The notes: generated by a model not told the origin, from the letters alone. 41,695 nt of DNA from Chloroflexota bacterium (GCA_028873975.1 JAPPMO010000109.1:1-41695); one strand, 5' to 3'; shown: positions 16,687 to 24,590, counted from the stretch's first letter. A program made the numbers and translations.

Positions 16687-17724
16687 TTAACGGAAGGGCG
16701 CCGCGTACATCAGACCGCCGTCCGTCCAAAGGGCGTTAAAACCGCGTTCCAGACCAAAGATCGTATCCGGACCCAGGTTGCGATCGAAGATTTCGCCATA
16801 GTTGCCCAGTTGCGTGATCACAGACACCATGAAGTCATCGGGGATGCCGAGATAGTCGCCAGCCACGTTGTCGCCCAAGCCGAGCAAACGGCCGATTCCG
16901 GCGTCTTCGCTGTCCATGAAGCTGTCAACATTCATGCTGTCGATGCCGAACTCTTCCGCGGTCAGCAGACCCCAGACAACCCAGCGGATGATGTCGGCGA
17001 AATTGGCGTCATTCTGCGGGCTGACCGGACCGAGCGGTTCCTTGCTGATGGCGCCCGGCAAGATCACATGCGCGGCCGGATCGGCCGAGGTGGCTTTACG
17101 CGAAACCAAACTGCTAATGTCGCTGGTGAAGGCGTCGCAGGCGCCGGCTTCGTAGGCATCCATGATGGCGTCGAAATCCGGGAATGTACTCAATACCCAG
17201 TCCGCGCCGAGCGCGTCCGCCTTGTCGGTGATGTTCAGCTCGGTGGTGGTGCCGGCCGTGGCGCACATGGTGATGCTTTCTTCGCCGAGTTCATCAATGG
17301 TGCTCACGCCAAAGTCAACCTTGACCATGATCCCCTGACCGTCATAGAAGGTCGTGGGACCGAAGGTCGCGCCCCATTCCGTATCGCGGCTGAGCGTCCA
17401 GGTGGTGTTGCGGCTGAGCATATCAATTTCGCCACTGGCGAGAGCGGTCGGGCGTTCAGCAGCGGCGAGCGGGCGGAAGGCGATCGCATTGGCGTCGCCA
17501 AGGATAGCGGCAGCGACGGCGCGGCAGATGTCCACGTCAAATCCTTCAAATTCACCGGCGTCATTCTGCGTGCCGAAGCCGGGCAATACCGAGTTCACGC
17601 CACAGATCAACTCGCCGCGATCGCGAATGCGCTGGACAATATGCCCATCCTGCGCGGCTGTAAGCCCTGTACTCACGACGAATACAGAAATGACAAGTAA
17701 TACTACCAATACCAGACGTTTCAT
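16687..17724 (-). CDS. aapJ: amino acid ABC transporter substrate-binding protein
   Basis: The extracytoplasmic solute-binding protein of the importer, SBP family 3 (AapJ/BztA subgroup, about 340 aa; here 345). A signal peptide covers residues 1 to about 24 (hydrophobic VLVVLLVISVFVVSTGL, then AAQ). The mature protein begins with a conserved pattern, IRDRGELICGVN, then GFEGFDVDICRAVAAAILGD-type wording, RPLAAAERPTALASGEIDML and TTWTLSRDTEWG. These match binding proteins for general L-amino acids. The ATG at 17724 has an excellent AAGGAGGA site. It is first in the operon, with a promoter at 17804-17832. Confidence 0.94.
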   Translation of the reverse strand: MKRLVLVVLLVISVFVVSTGLTAAQDGHIVQRIRDRGELICGVNSVLPGFGTQNDAGEFEGFDVDICRAVAAAILGDANAIAFRPLAAAERPTALASGEIDMLSRNTTWTLSRDTEWGATFGPTTFYDGQGIMVKVDFGVSTIDELGEESITMCATAGTTTELNITDKADALGADWVLSTFPDFDAIMDAYEAGACDAFTSDISSLVSRKATSADPAAHVILPGAISKEPLGPVSPQNDANFADIIRWVVWGLLTAEEFGIDSMNVDSFMDSEDAGIGRLLGLGDNVAGDYLGIPDDFMVSVITQLGNYGEIFDRNLGPDTIFGLERGFNALWTDGGLMYAAPFR

Positions 17725-17803
17725 CTTGAAACTTCCTCCTTTACTTCGGACAAATCTCGTTTGACGAAAAAATACACCGCAAGCGCTTTCTGGCGCTCAC
17801 TAC

Positions 17804-17832
17804 TATATATCAGTGTATAACAAAGCGAGCAA
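17804..17832 (-). promoter_or_regulatory. promoter of the aap operon
   Basis: On the minus strand TTGCTC (17832-17827) and TATATA (17809-17804) are 17 bases apart, about 80 bases before the aapJ start. One arm of an inverted repeat (17834-17893) abuts the -35 box and could bind a regulator. Confidence 0.6.
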
Positions 17833-17833
17833 C

Positions 17834-17893
17834 ATGCCAAGCCTTTGTCCACAGTATTACAACTCTAATAGAGCCTGTCGCAAGGCTTGGCAT
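17834..17893. repeat. inverted repeat upstream of the aap promoter
   Basis: atgccaagcctt (17834-17845) and aaggcttggcat (17882-17893) are exact 12-base complements around 36 bases. It sits between the selenoprotein stop codon and the aap -35 box. It could be an operator pair for the aap operon or the terminator stem of the selenoprotein gene. There is no strong T-run on the minus strand. Confidence 0.5.
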
Positions 17894-17942
17894 GGTTTTG
17901 GGGCTCAAAATGAGAAAATCGCGCCGGTGACAATGCCGCTGG

Positions 17943-18236
17943 CTAATCGCCGGCCAATTCGAAGTTCGCCGGGCGGATCGTGTTAAGCACGCCCATGATC
18001 CCGCTGCGGATTTCCCCCGGTTCGGCGTGACGGCCGACTTCCTTCTTGGAGAAGACCAGGTCGCCGTTGACCCAAACGTCAAATACGCCGCCGGTGCCGG
18101 GCACCAACCTCCAACTGCTGACAAAGTATTCGATTTCGCGTTCGTTCAAGATTTCGTCCGTCAAACTGACGGCAATAGGCTGATGCCCTCAAGTGGCGCA
18201 GTACTTGACGACGATATCCATTCCACCTTCTTGCAT
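17943..18236 (-). CDS. SelW/SelT-like Rdx-family selenoprotein (in-frame TGA read as Sec)
   Basis: From the ATG at 18236 the minus strand reads MQEGGMDIVVKYCAT, then TGA at 18191-18189, then GHQPIAVSLTDEIL and onward to a TAG stop: 97 residues with the TGA as residue 16. C13-A-T-Sec16 is the CxxU redox motif of Rdx (SelW/SelT/SelH) proteins. It lies at the end of the first beta strand as expected. Downstream the family hallmark GTGGVFDVWVNGDLVFSKK and GRHAEPGEI follows. A 6-bp hairpin with a GUU loop begins 16 bases after the TGA, as in bacterial SECIS elements. AAGGAAG precedes the start; a second ATG (18221) is also possible. A simple gene caller would give only a 73-aa TTG-started remnant. 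The role is presumably thiol redox; partners are unknown. Confidence 0.85.
18158..18172 (-). promoter_or_regulatory. candidate bacterial SECIS hairpin
   Basis: In the minus-strand mRNA CCGUCA, GUU and UGACGG form a 6-bp perfect stem with a 3-base loop starting with G. It begins 16 bases after the UGA codon. Position, small apical loop and leading G fit the loose bacterial SECIS pattern read by SelB. It also lies inside the coding sequence, as bacterial SECIS elements do. Confidence 0.65.
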
Positions 18237-18278
18237 GAGCTTCTTCCTTTCTAAAATTACGGCGCTTGCGATAGCGCA

Positions 18279-18307
18279 ATTATAGCTAATGCGCGGAAAA
18301 AAGCAAA
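18279..18307 (-). promoter_or_regulatory. promoter of the selenoprotein gene
   Basis: A perfect TATAAT on the minus strand (18284-18279) lies 17 bases after TTTGCT (18307-18302). It is 43 bases before the ATG at 18236 and supports transcription starting upstream of the TGA, as the selenoprotein reading requires. Confidence 0.6.
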
Positions 18308-18326
18308 GGTCGCGCCGAAAAGGCAG

Positions 18327-18477
18327 TGTATCGAAGTCGGTTGAAATTCAAATGAGCTACATTCAGTGTCACCACAAAGACACGAAGGACACAAAGAAAA
18401 AGACTATTTCGCAACCAATTCTCGGTGCCCTCGGTGTCCTCGGTGGTTAAGCTTTTTGTTTCAACCAAAAAAAGGAT
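18327..18477. repeat. dispersed intergenic repeat type A, copy 1
   Basis: About 150 bases from tgtatcga to aaaggat closely match 30297-30476. Shared blocks include gaaattcaaatgag, gacacgaaggacacaaag, agactatttcgcaa, ccctcggt, and ctttttgtttcaacc. The left part (accac...gacacgaag) and the right part (ctcggtg units ending cggtggtt) are rough inverted complements made of ~9-base units. It lies between the divergent selenoprotein and SH3-protein genes. No open frame is shared by the copies. Confidence 0.8.
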
Positions 18478-18660
18478 ACACTGCGCCGAAAATGCGCTGA
18501 AGCGGGGGAAAGCCTGCCAGCGACTTTTGCCGCGATGGGATTTCTACTCATTGCCTACGCTCGATACACGCATTGCCAATTATTACCGCGATTCATTTGA
18601 CCTTCGCCTTGCTCCGCATAATGATAGGGGCGAGAGATTTTACGACAGGGGGGTCGAATC

Positions 18661-19479
18661 ATGTTCAAGCCAATTGCGCGAATCGTTATTCCGTTGCTTC
18701 TGCTGTTTGTTTTCTTTGTCGCGGCTGGCGGCGCGCTGGCGCAATTTGATGTGCTCTACGAAGAAGACCGCGAGCATTTGAATGGAGATACGGACGAGGA
18801 AGAAGATGTTGAGGAAGAAGAGGCGGATGAGGAACCCGAGACCATCATCAAGCGCCCCAAAGCGGAGACCTGCCCCGAAATGCCGGAAGGCATCGTGATT
18901 ATCGGTTTTGTCGCCCCAACGCAGTGCCAACAGCTTACGCTGGGCGGCATCGGACGCGTCGACCTCATACAGCTGGGCGTCGCCGACGCGGCTGATATTT
19001 GGGGAGTTGTGCCGGGCAGCCTCGACATCTGCTTCCAGCAGTCCGGCTATCTGGTCTTCCTGGATGCCGCCGACTCGCCTCGCACGCTCGCTCCCCTGCT
19101 GTCATTTGAACGCGATGGCATGACCTGCGGGCGCATTGACCGCCCCGGCACCGTGGTCCTGCTGCACAATCCCTACCCGTTCGCCAGCCCGCTTGTCCCA
19201 GCCTCCGCCCCGGAACCTGAGGCCGATGCCGAAGCGGAAGCAGCCTCTGCATCCGTGACAGAAGCCGTGGCGGAATCAGCCCCTAACTGCATCGTCAAAC
19301 TGACAGAGGCGCTCTTCCTGCGGGAAGCGCCGGGCGGCCGCATCATCGGCATCGTCTGGATGAATTCGGAAGTGCCGGTCTACGAGACGGCTGGTGATTG
19401 GTACAAAATCGACTTCGAGGGGCAGCCGGGCTACATCAGCCGCGACTACAGCAAATTACTGAGCGGCGATTGCGGCTGA
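18661..19479 (+). CDS. secreted SH3-domain protein with acidic linker
   Basis: A 272-residue exported protein. A signal peptide fills residues 1 to about 28 (hydrophobic core, then GGALAQ). It is followed by a strongly acidic low-complexity linker at about 38-60 (runs of D and E). A middle domain with four Cys (CPEM, TQCQQL, DICFQQ, MTCGR) is not recognised. A Pro/Ala/Glu-rich spacer is at about 180-210. The final ~65 residues are a bacterial SH3 domain (LFLREAPGGRIIGIV, VPVYETAGDWYKIDF, GQPGYISRDY). SH3b domains usually bind peptidoglycan or surface proteins. The ATG at 18661 follows AGGGGGG. It is a lone gene, ended by a shared terminator. Confidence 0.75.
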   Translation: MFKPIARIVIPLLLLFVFFVAAGGALAQFDVLYEEDREHLNGDTDEEEDVEEEEADEEPETIIKRPKAETCPEMPEGIVIIGFVAPTQCQQLTLGGIGRVDLIQLGVADAADIWGVVPGSLDICFQQSGYLVFLDAADSPRTLAPLLSFERDGMTCGRIDRPGTVVLLHNPYPFASPLVPASAPEPEADAEAEAASASVTEAVAESAPNCIVKLTEALFLREAPGGRIIGIVWMNSEVPVYETAGDWYKIDFEGQPGYISRDYSKLLSGDCG

Positions 19480-19505
19480 TCCAAAGCGCGCCGCGACAAG
19501 TTTCA

Positions 19506-19543
19506 GCGCCCCGCCGCGCATTTCCTGGCGGGGCGCTTCCTTT
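19506..19543. terminator. bidirectional terminator between SH3-protein gene and leuS
   Basis: gcgccccgcc (19506-19515) pairs with ggcggggcgc (19527-19536) in a 10-bp stem with an 11-base loop, followed on the plus strand by ttccttt. It sits between two convergent stop codons and could serve both. Confidence 0.75.
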
Positions 19544-19549
19544 AGAGGT

Positions 19550-22321
19550 CTACACCACGATATTCACCTTGGGATCCGTCCCGTTCCGGCCCGGGATGAA
19601 GATCGTGCGCTTGGGCGCTTTGCCAGCCAGGCCCCGCTGCGCGGCCTCGCTGGACACAGCCAGTTCCAGCGCCCGCTCCCGCTCGATATCCACCGCAACC
19701 TCGATTGTCCCGCGTGGCTTGCCGTTAATCAGCACCACCAGTTCCACCTGTTCTTCGCGCGCCTTGTCGGCATCATACGCGGGCCAGGCTTGCAGGTGCG
19801 CGCTGTATTCAAAGCCCAGCCGCTCCCACAATTCCTCCGCGATATGGGGCGCGAAGGGCGCCATCAGGCGGATCAACTGGTTCATCACGTCCTTCCAGGC
19901 CGCGGGACCAATCCGGCGCTCGCGCAAAGCCGCCTTCAGCGCGTTCTTGAACTTCATCTGCTCGGCGATGGCGGTGTTGAAGCTGAACTCTTCCAATCCC
20001 CGATTGACCACCGCGATGGTCTGATGCAGTTTGCGTTCGATATCCCGTTCGCCGGCCGGATCGCCCTCGACCGCGGGCGCGCCCTTGGCGGCGATTTCCC
20101 AGACGTCATGCAGCCATCCTTGCGGACCCTTGATATTGTTCTCGTTCCAGGGACCGCCCTTCTGCCAATCGAAGTTGAACATCAAGTAGCAGCGCACGGC
20201 GTCGGCGCCATATTTCTCGACCAGTTGATCGGGATTCACGACATTGCCCTTGCTCTTGGACATGCGCTGGATCTCCAGATGATGCCGCAATTGATTGACA
20301 TTGTTCCGCCCTGGGATATCGGGGATGATTATTTCGGCATCGGGGGGGACCTCAACAAATTGCGTGACGCCCGCCATATCCAGGTGCAGCACATTTTCTG
20401 TACGGTGGACAATTTCGCCGAAGCAGCCGTCGAAGCCGGCCGGCGTCTCGTTCCAGCCTACCACTTCCACGCGATTGGCCAGCATCTTCGCGCCGACGGA
20501 CCTGCCGCTGCACAACACATAATCGCCTTGCCGTTCGGCGCCCAGCACCTGGCCCTGATTGCGCAGGACGGTCATGGGCTCGTCGAAGGCCCGCTCCGGA
20601 TCGCGCCCCTTTTGACGCATGACTGCCGCGGCCTCGTCAAAGACGCCGATATCGCGCAGCACCTTGGTGAAGAAGCGCGTATACAGCAGGTGCATCACCG
20701 CGTGCTCGGCGCCGCCGGTATAGACATCCACCGGCAGCCAGTAAGCCGCTTCTTCCGCGTCAAAAGGCGCTGTATCGCAATGCGGCGACAAATAACGCAA
20801 CTGATACCAGGACGAACACATGAACGTATCCAGCGTATCCGTTTCACGCCTTACGCTGTCGTCCACCTTGAAGAAGGGCTCGTGATAGGTCAGGGGACTG
20901 CGCCCGGTGGGCATGAAATCGACGTCCTCGGGCAAGACCACCGGCAGATCTTCATCGGGCACGGGGATAATCTCGTCGCCGTCGTACATCATTGGGATGG
21001 GACCGCCCCAGTAGCGCTGCCGGCTGATCAGCCAGTCATGCAGTCGGTAATTGACCGATTCTTCGCCCTTGCCGGTCGCCTCCAGCCAGTCAATCACCCG
21101 CCCTATCGCCGGATTCGCGCGCCCTTTGTCCTTGCTGCTCACGCTGCCGTCCATGGCATCGGAATTGACCATGGTCCCCGGTCCGTCGTAGGCTTCAGCC
21201 ATGTCTTCGTCGCTCAGCAAGTCTTCCATTGCGGCGGGCTGGATGACGACTCTGATCGGCAGATCCTGCGCCCGGGCAAATTCGAAATCGCGCTGGTCGT
21301 GGGCCGGCACCGCCATGATCGCCCCCGTGCCATAAGTGATCATGACATAATCGGCGATCCAAATGGGAATGCGCTCGTCGTTGACCGGGTTGATTGCGTA
21401 GGCGCCGGTGAAAACGCCGGTTTTCTCGCGATGTTCCATCATGCGCTCGATCTCGGTTTCGGCGGCGATTTCGTCGATGTAGTGTTCGACCGCCGCGCGC
21501 TGAGCCTCTGACGTGATAATATCCACCAACTCATGCTCCGGCGCCAGCACCATAAAGGTCGAGCCCCACAGGGTATCGGGTCGGGTGGTAAAAATCTCGA
21601 TGGGGTGATCCCCGACCTCGGTGCGAAAGCTGACGCGCGCGCCCTCGCTGCGGCCGATCCAGTTGGTCTGCATGATCTTGATCGGCTCGGGCCAGTCCAG
21701 GATGTCAAAATCCAGCAATTCGTCGGCGTATTTTGTGATGGCGAAAAACCACTGTTCCATCATCTTGTGAACGACCGGCTGACCGGTGCGTTCGTCCTTG
21801 CCATCGATGACTTGCTCGTTGGCCAGAACAGTCTGCAATGTCTCCGACCAATTGACCAGCGCCGAGCCGCGATAAGCCACGCCGACCTCGTAGAACTTCT
21901 TGAAAAACCACTCCGACCATTTGTAATACTCCGGCGTGCAGGATATCGCTTCTCGCTCCCAATCAAACATCGCGCCCATGCTGCGCAGCTGTTCGCGCAT
22001 GCGCTCGATATTGCTGTAAGTCCATTTCCAGGGATGGATATTGCGCGAGATCGCCGCTTGCTCCGCGGGCAAGCCGAAGGCGTCAAAGCCCATCGGGAAC
22101 AAGACGTTATAACCTCGCATGCGCATCCAACGCGCGCGGGCATCGGAGGGCGTCATGGCGAACCAGTGGCCGATATGCAGATCGCCCGATGGATAAGGCA
22201 GCATCGTCAGGGCGTAGTGCTTGGGTCTGTCCCAATCCACCCGGGAGCGATAGATCTGCGTCTCGTCCCAACGCTGCTGCCATTTAACTTCGATTTCATG
22301 CGGCTGATAGTTTTCGCTCAT
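19550..22321 (-). CDS. leuS: leucyl-tRNA synthetase
   Basis: A class Ia synthetase of 923 residues charging tRNA-Leu. The HIGH signature is HIGH at 49-52 within YPSGDLHIGHW, and the KMSKS loop is MSKSKGN at 687-693. The CP1 editing domain is present (TTRPDTLWG, MAVPAHDQRDFEFA with the conserved Asp of post-transfer editing). The tRNA-binding and C-terminal domains follow (VLINGKPRGTIEV). In front of KMSKS, the leucine-specific region is longer than in E. coli by some tens of residues and contains GEIVHRTENVLHLD. The zinc-ribbon cysteines seen near QTVLANEQV in other LeuRS are absent. The ATG start has GGAGACTGAG upstream. It is a lone leftward gene. Confidence 0.96.
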   Translation of the reverse strand: MSENYQPHEIEVKWQQRWDETQIYRSRVDWDRPKHYALTMLPYPSGDLHIGHWFAMTPSDARARWMRMRGYNVLFPMGFDAFGLPAEQAAISRNIHPWKWTYSNIERMREQLRSMGAMFDWEREAISCTPEYYKWSEWFFKKFYEVGVAYRGSALVNWSETLQTVLANEQVIDGKDERTGQPVVHKMMEQWFFAITKYADELLDFDILDWPEPIKIMQTNWIGRSEGARVSFRTEVGDHPIEIFTTRPDTLWGSTFMVLAPEHELVDIITSEAQRAAVEHYIDEIAAETEIERMMEHREKTGVFTGAYAINPVNDERIPIWIADYVMITYGTGAIMAVPAHDQRDFEFARAQDLPIRVVIQPAAMEDLLSDEDMAEAYDGPGTMVNSDAMDGSVSSKDKGRANPAIGRVIDWLEATGKGEESVNYRLHDWLISRQRYWGGPIPMMYDGDEIIPVPDEDLPVVLPEDVDFMPTGRSPLTYHEPFFKVDDSVRRETDTLDTFMCSSWYQLRYLSPHCDTAPFDAEEAAYWLPVDVYTGGAEHAVMHLLYTRFFTKVLRDIGVFDEAAAVMRQKGRDPERAFDEPMTVLRNQGQVLGAERQGDYVLCSGRSVGAKMLANRVEVVGWNETPAGFDGCFGEIVHRTENVLHLDMAGVTQFVEVPPDAEIIIPDIPGRNNVNQLRHHLEIQRMSKSKGNVVNPDQLVEKYGADAVRCYLMFNFDWQKGGPWNENNIKGPQGWLHDVWEIAAKGAPAVEGDPAGERDIERKLHQTIAVVNRGLEEFSFNTAIAEQMKFKNALKAALRERRIGPAAWKDVMNQLIRLMAPFAPHIAEELWERLGFEYSAHLQAWPAYDADKAREEQVELVVLINGKPRGTIEVAVDIERERALELAVSSEAAQRGLAGKAPKRTIFIPGRNGTDPKVNIVV

Positions 22322-22679
22322 TTTTGTTACTCAGTCTCCGCTCTCTCATTTATTGAACCGCGATCCGCGGCAGCCGAACAGGTCTGTTATTTTGTTTGAG
22401 CCTGGTAGCCCAAGTCCGCCGGTTACGCGTCGTGCGGCTGTTGAAAATCAATGCCTATACAGCGTGAATCAGCTCGACAAAGCTGCCTTTGCAAGCCTGA
22501 AACAAGTTTTGAAGGTAAGGTGGCGCGCGATACGAAGGGAGCCTGTGGTTCACATAAGCAAAGAGCGGGTCACCCCGGAACCCGGCGACATTTTCACAAT
22601 CATCGCTTGCCTGCTTTCAACAACTCTTCAAATCGCTAGGATCACCATCATAATACGAGACGGTCACTTTGTAAACCGG
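22322..22679. other. gene-free gap between leuS and dipeptidase gene
   Basis: About 358 bases form the leader of leuS and the 3' region of the dipeptidase gene. I see only a small hairpin ccgcg-atc-cgcgg near 22359. No T-box signature (a TGGnnCC-type element with AGGGTGG on the minus strand) and no small gene with a ribosome-binding site were found. Confidence 0.4.
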
Positions 22680-23732
22680 CTAATCTTTCCAGGTTTTACG
22701 CAAGACGCGCACCCAGTTTTGATGACTCAGCTTGTGAAGCAAGTCGTCGTTGTAACCGGCGTCTTTGAGCGCGGCGATAAGATTGGGCAATTTCGACACA
22801 TCGCCGACCTCATCAAGCACGCGCGCGCCATCATAATCCGAGCCCAGTCCCACGCGCGTCTCGCCCAGGCGCTCAACGAGATAGTCGAGATGCCGCACCA
22901 TAATATCCAGCGGACGGTCGCTGTCCCAAGCCCCGTCTTCGCTGAGAAAACCGGTGGCGAAGTTCAAGCCTACCATGCCATCCGAGGCTTTGATGGCGTC
23001 GAGCTGCTTGTCCGTGAGATTGCGCGAGATCGGGCAGATGGCGTGGACGTTGGAGTGGGTGGCGACCAAGGGTGCCTCGCTGAGCGCGGCCACATCCCAG
23101 AAGCCCTTCTCGTTCATGTGCGACAGGTCGATCATGATGCCAAGTTCGTTACAGCGCTTGACCAGACGTTTGCCAGCCTCGGTCAAGCCGGGTCCGATAT
23201 CGGGGGACGACGGAAAGGCGATCGGCACGCCATGCGCGAAGATGGTGGGACGGCTCCAGACGATGCCCAGCGACCGCAGACCAGCTTGATAGAAGACTTC
23301 CAGGGCGTTTAAGTCTTCGTCGATGGCTTCGGCGCCTTCAAAATGCAAGATGGCGGCGAAGACGCCGCTGTCGATGCAAGCCTGCAACTCGTCGGCGCTA
23401 CGAACTACTTTGATCTGTCCTTGCGATAGCGCTTCCAGCCGAAAGAGATCGGCAACCTGACCTTGAGCGGCAGCTTGCGAAAAGGTGAATTCGACCGCGG
23501 GCGATGTATAAGGCTTTGATATGTCGGGCATGTTGTCGGGATCAATCCGCCGTTTAGGATTGGGCACAAAGACCGCGCAGAATCCGCCGGCGAATCCTCC
23601 CTCCCGCGCCCGCGGCAAGTCGATATGCCCGCCCTCCATTTCAGTGAAAAAATCGGGCAGGTTGACATCTTCATTCTGGCAAAAGCGCAACAAGGTATCA
23701 TTATGTCCATCAAAAATCGAGAATTCCGCCAC
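22680..23732 (-). CDS. membrane dipeptidase, peptidase family M19
   Basis: A zinc dipeptidase of the renal dipeptidase (M19) family, 350 residues, which hydrolyses dipeptides including some D-residue ones. Conserved metal-binding parts are visible: DGHND at the N-terminus (His and Asp ligands), Glu in LHFEGAEAI, His in LSHMN and in ATHSNVHAI, then PISRNL and GSDYDG. The frame is open from an ATG at 23750, but the sequence after it contains AAGGAGGT (23745-23738). That is plainly the ribosome-binding site for the GTG at 23732, so I use that start. The usual M19 start (MxxFDGHND) agrees. It stands alone. There is no signal peptide, so it is cytoplasmic despite the family name. Confidence 0.92.
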   Translation of the reverse strand: MAEFSIFDGHNDTLLRFCQNEDVNLPDFFTEMEGGHIDLPRAREGGFAGGFCAVFVPNPKRRIDPDNMPDISKPYTSPAVEFTFSQAAAQGQVADLFRLEALSQGQIKVVRSADELQACIDSGVFAAILHFEGAEAIDEDLNALEVFYQAGLRSLGIVWSRPTIFAHGVPIAFPSSPDIGPGLTEAGKRLVKRCNELGIMIDLSHMNEKGFWDVAALSEAPLVATHSNVHAICPISRNLTDKQLDAIKASDGMVGLNFATGFLSEDGAWDSDRPLDIMVRHLDYLVERLGETRVGLGSDYDGARVLDEVGDVSKLPNLIAALKDAGYNDDLLHKLSHQNWVRVLRKTWKD

Positions 23733-23845
23733 GATAGACCTCCTTAACATCGCGGGCTTTTCAAGGAAAAGCCCCTAGAGTTTCGTCGTATTCGCCGCTG
23801 TCAGCCTAATGACGCTGCAGAACGGCGATTGACGCGAGCCAACAG

Positions 23846-23871
23846 AAAAGCGCAGTTCATCGGAACTGCGC
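23846..23871 (-). terminator. rho-independent terminator of the 54-aa gene
   Basis: gcgcagttc (23850-23858) and gaactgcgc (23863-23871) form a 9-bp stem with a 4-base loop. On the minus strand it is followed by TTTTCTGTT. It lies 28 bases past the stop codon of the small gene. Confidence 0.75.
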
Positions 23872-23898
23872 CGCCGCAACCAATCCTGTCCACGCTGT

Positions 23899-24063
23899 CT
23901 ACTGTTTGTCGTAGCGGCCGCGGCTCTTGCCCACCGGCACTGGAACACGCGCCGGCTTCCGCGGCTGTCGCGCCTTGGGATCAAGAAAGTCGTCAATCTC
24001 TTTCAGTATACGCCGTCCGACTTCCAGCAGTTCATCCCAGACATTGCGTTTGTGTTTCGCCAC
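23899..24063 (-). CDS. small basic protein, 54 aa, unknown function
   Basis: The minus strand reads from GTG at 24063 to TAG: MAKHKRNVWDELLEVGRRI in its first 19 residues, then an acidic LKEIDDFLDP helix end. A Pro/Arg-rich tail (RQPRKPARVPVPVGKSRGRY) closes the protein. A helix of about residues 8-28 followed by a basic, proline-rich tail suggests a nucleic-acid- or partner-binding small protein, but no family is recognised. Support comes from an AAAGGG ribosome-binding site before the start, a clean rho-independent terminator just after the stop, and ordinary codon use. It sits in a leftward group with the next small gene and tRNA-Ala. Confidence 0.65.
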   Translation of the reverse strand: MAKHKRNVWDELLEVGRRILKEIDDFLDPKARQPRKPARVPVPVGKSRGRYDKQ

Positions 24064-24128
24064 GGGTTAGCCCTTTCTGTCCGCGCAGGGTGAATAAAGC
24101 TGGGAAGAGCGTTGGCGCTTTGACAGAC

Positions 24129-24347
24129 TTATGCGGCGCCGGCCGGCAGCCAGCCAACCAACATCGACAAGATTGCCAAAGCAATGCCGATATTCAGCGC
24201 GATGAGGATACGCAATGTGCCGCGCAGCTCCGCAATGTCCGCTTTTAGCTCGGCGGAATCGGCCTTGGTCGCCATATGCGAAAGCGCCTCATCAACCCGC
24301 CCTTCCAACCGCGAGAGTCGCCCTTCGGTATTGATTGCTGATTCCAT
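24129..24347 (-). CDS. small coiled-coil protein with C-terminal membrane anchor
   Basis: A 72-residue protein. Residues 1-45 are a polar, Leu/Ala/Glu-rich helix (RLSRLEGRVDEALSH, then ELKADIAELRGTLR) likely to form a coiled coil. Residues ~46-67 are a hydrophobic helix (ILIALNIGIALAILSMLVGWL), so the protein would be tail-anchored in the membrane. The start is ATG 24347 with GGGAG at 24359-24355. The frame runs further upstream only through the tRNA gene, which cannot be coding. It has the same architecture, at smaller scale, as the 224-aa repeat protein near 41 kb. The function is unknown. It lies 29 bases after tRNA-Ala and may be co-transcribed with it. Confidence 0.7.
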   Translation of the reverse strand: MESAINTEGRLSRLEGRVDEALSHMATKADSAELKADIAELRGTLRILIALNIGIALAILSMLVGWLPAGAA

Positions 24348-24376
24348 GTGAATGCTCCCATGTTTGGCGCAGCCAG

Positions 24377-24449
24377 TGGACCTGAGGGGACTCGAACCCC
24401 TGACTTCCACAATGCCATTGTGGCGCTCTCCCAACTGAGCTACAGGCCC
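24377..24449 (-). tRNA. tRNA-Ala (anticodon GGC)
   Basis: The minus strand folds into a 73-base cloverleaf. The acceptor stem is GGGCCTG/CAGGTCC with the G3-U70 pair that identifies tRNA-Ala. The D arm is GCTC...GAGC, the anticodon stem CCACA/TGTGG with loop ATGGCAT (anticodon GGC), the T arm AGGGG/CCCCT with TTCGAGT, and the discriminator is A. CCA is not encoded. A consensus promoter lies immediately upstream. Confidence 0.96.
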
Positions 24450-24465
24450 GCCCTTGACGACGACT

Positions 24466-24494
24466 ATAGTAGCTTTCTTCAATCCGTCTGTCAA
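24466..24494 (-). promoter_or_regulatory. promoter of tRNA-Ala
   Basis: On the minus strand a perfect TTGACA (24494-24489) is 17 bases from TACTAT (24471-24466). The predicted start point is about 10 bases before the tRNA 5' end. This is the best -35 match in the window together with the one at 40672-40677. Confidence 0.8.
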
Positions 24495-24517
24495 CTCTCG
24501 TGGTTCGCGCTCCAGAG

Positions 24518-24590
24518 CAATCGCACCAGAATAAACATCGCTGCAACTTAGCCAAAGCAAGCTCAAATTCAACCACCGAGAGCACCGAGA
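24518..24590. repeat. dispersed intergenic repeat type B, copy 1
   Basis: A 63-base block from caatcgcaccagaataaac to aaccaccgag differs from 31827-31889 at only two positions. It ends in 9-base units (accaccgag, agcaccgag) that are shared with the other repeat types. Confidence 0.85.

Noticed and set aside
17943..18164. A 73-aa open frame starting with TTG
   Set aside because: It is only the part of the selenoprotein after the TGA and SECIS-like hairpin. The family active-site motif and a proper start with ribosome-binding site lie upstream of the TGA.
19790..21511. A 573-aa plus-strand frame opposite leuS
   Set aside because: It is an antisense shadow of leuS, long only because of GC-rich codon use.
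22322..22679. Possible T-box leader for leuS
   Set aside because: An AAGGTGGCGCGCG-like string exists near 22518, but on the plus strand, opposite to leuS transcription, and no anti-terminator/terminator pair was seen.
24129..24572. A 147-aa open frame on the minus strand
   Set aside because: Its first half runs through tRNA-Ala and its promoter. Only the part from 24347 down has a start site and protein-like sequence.
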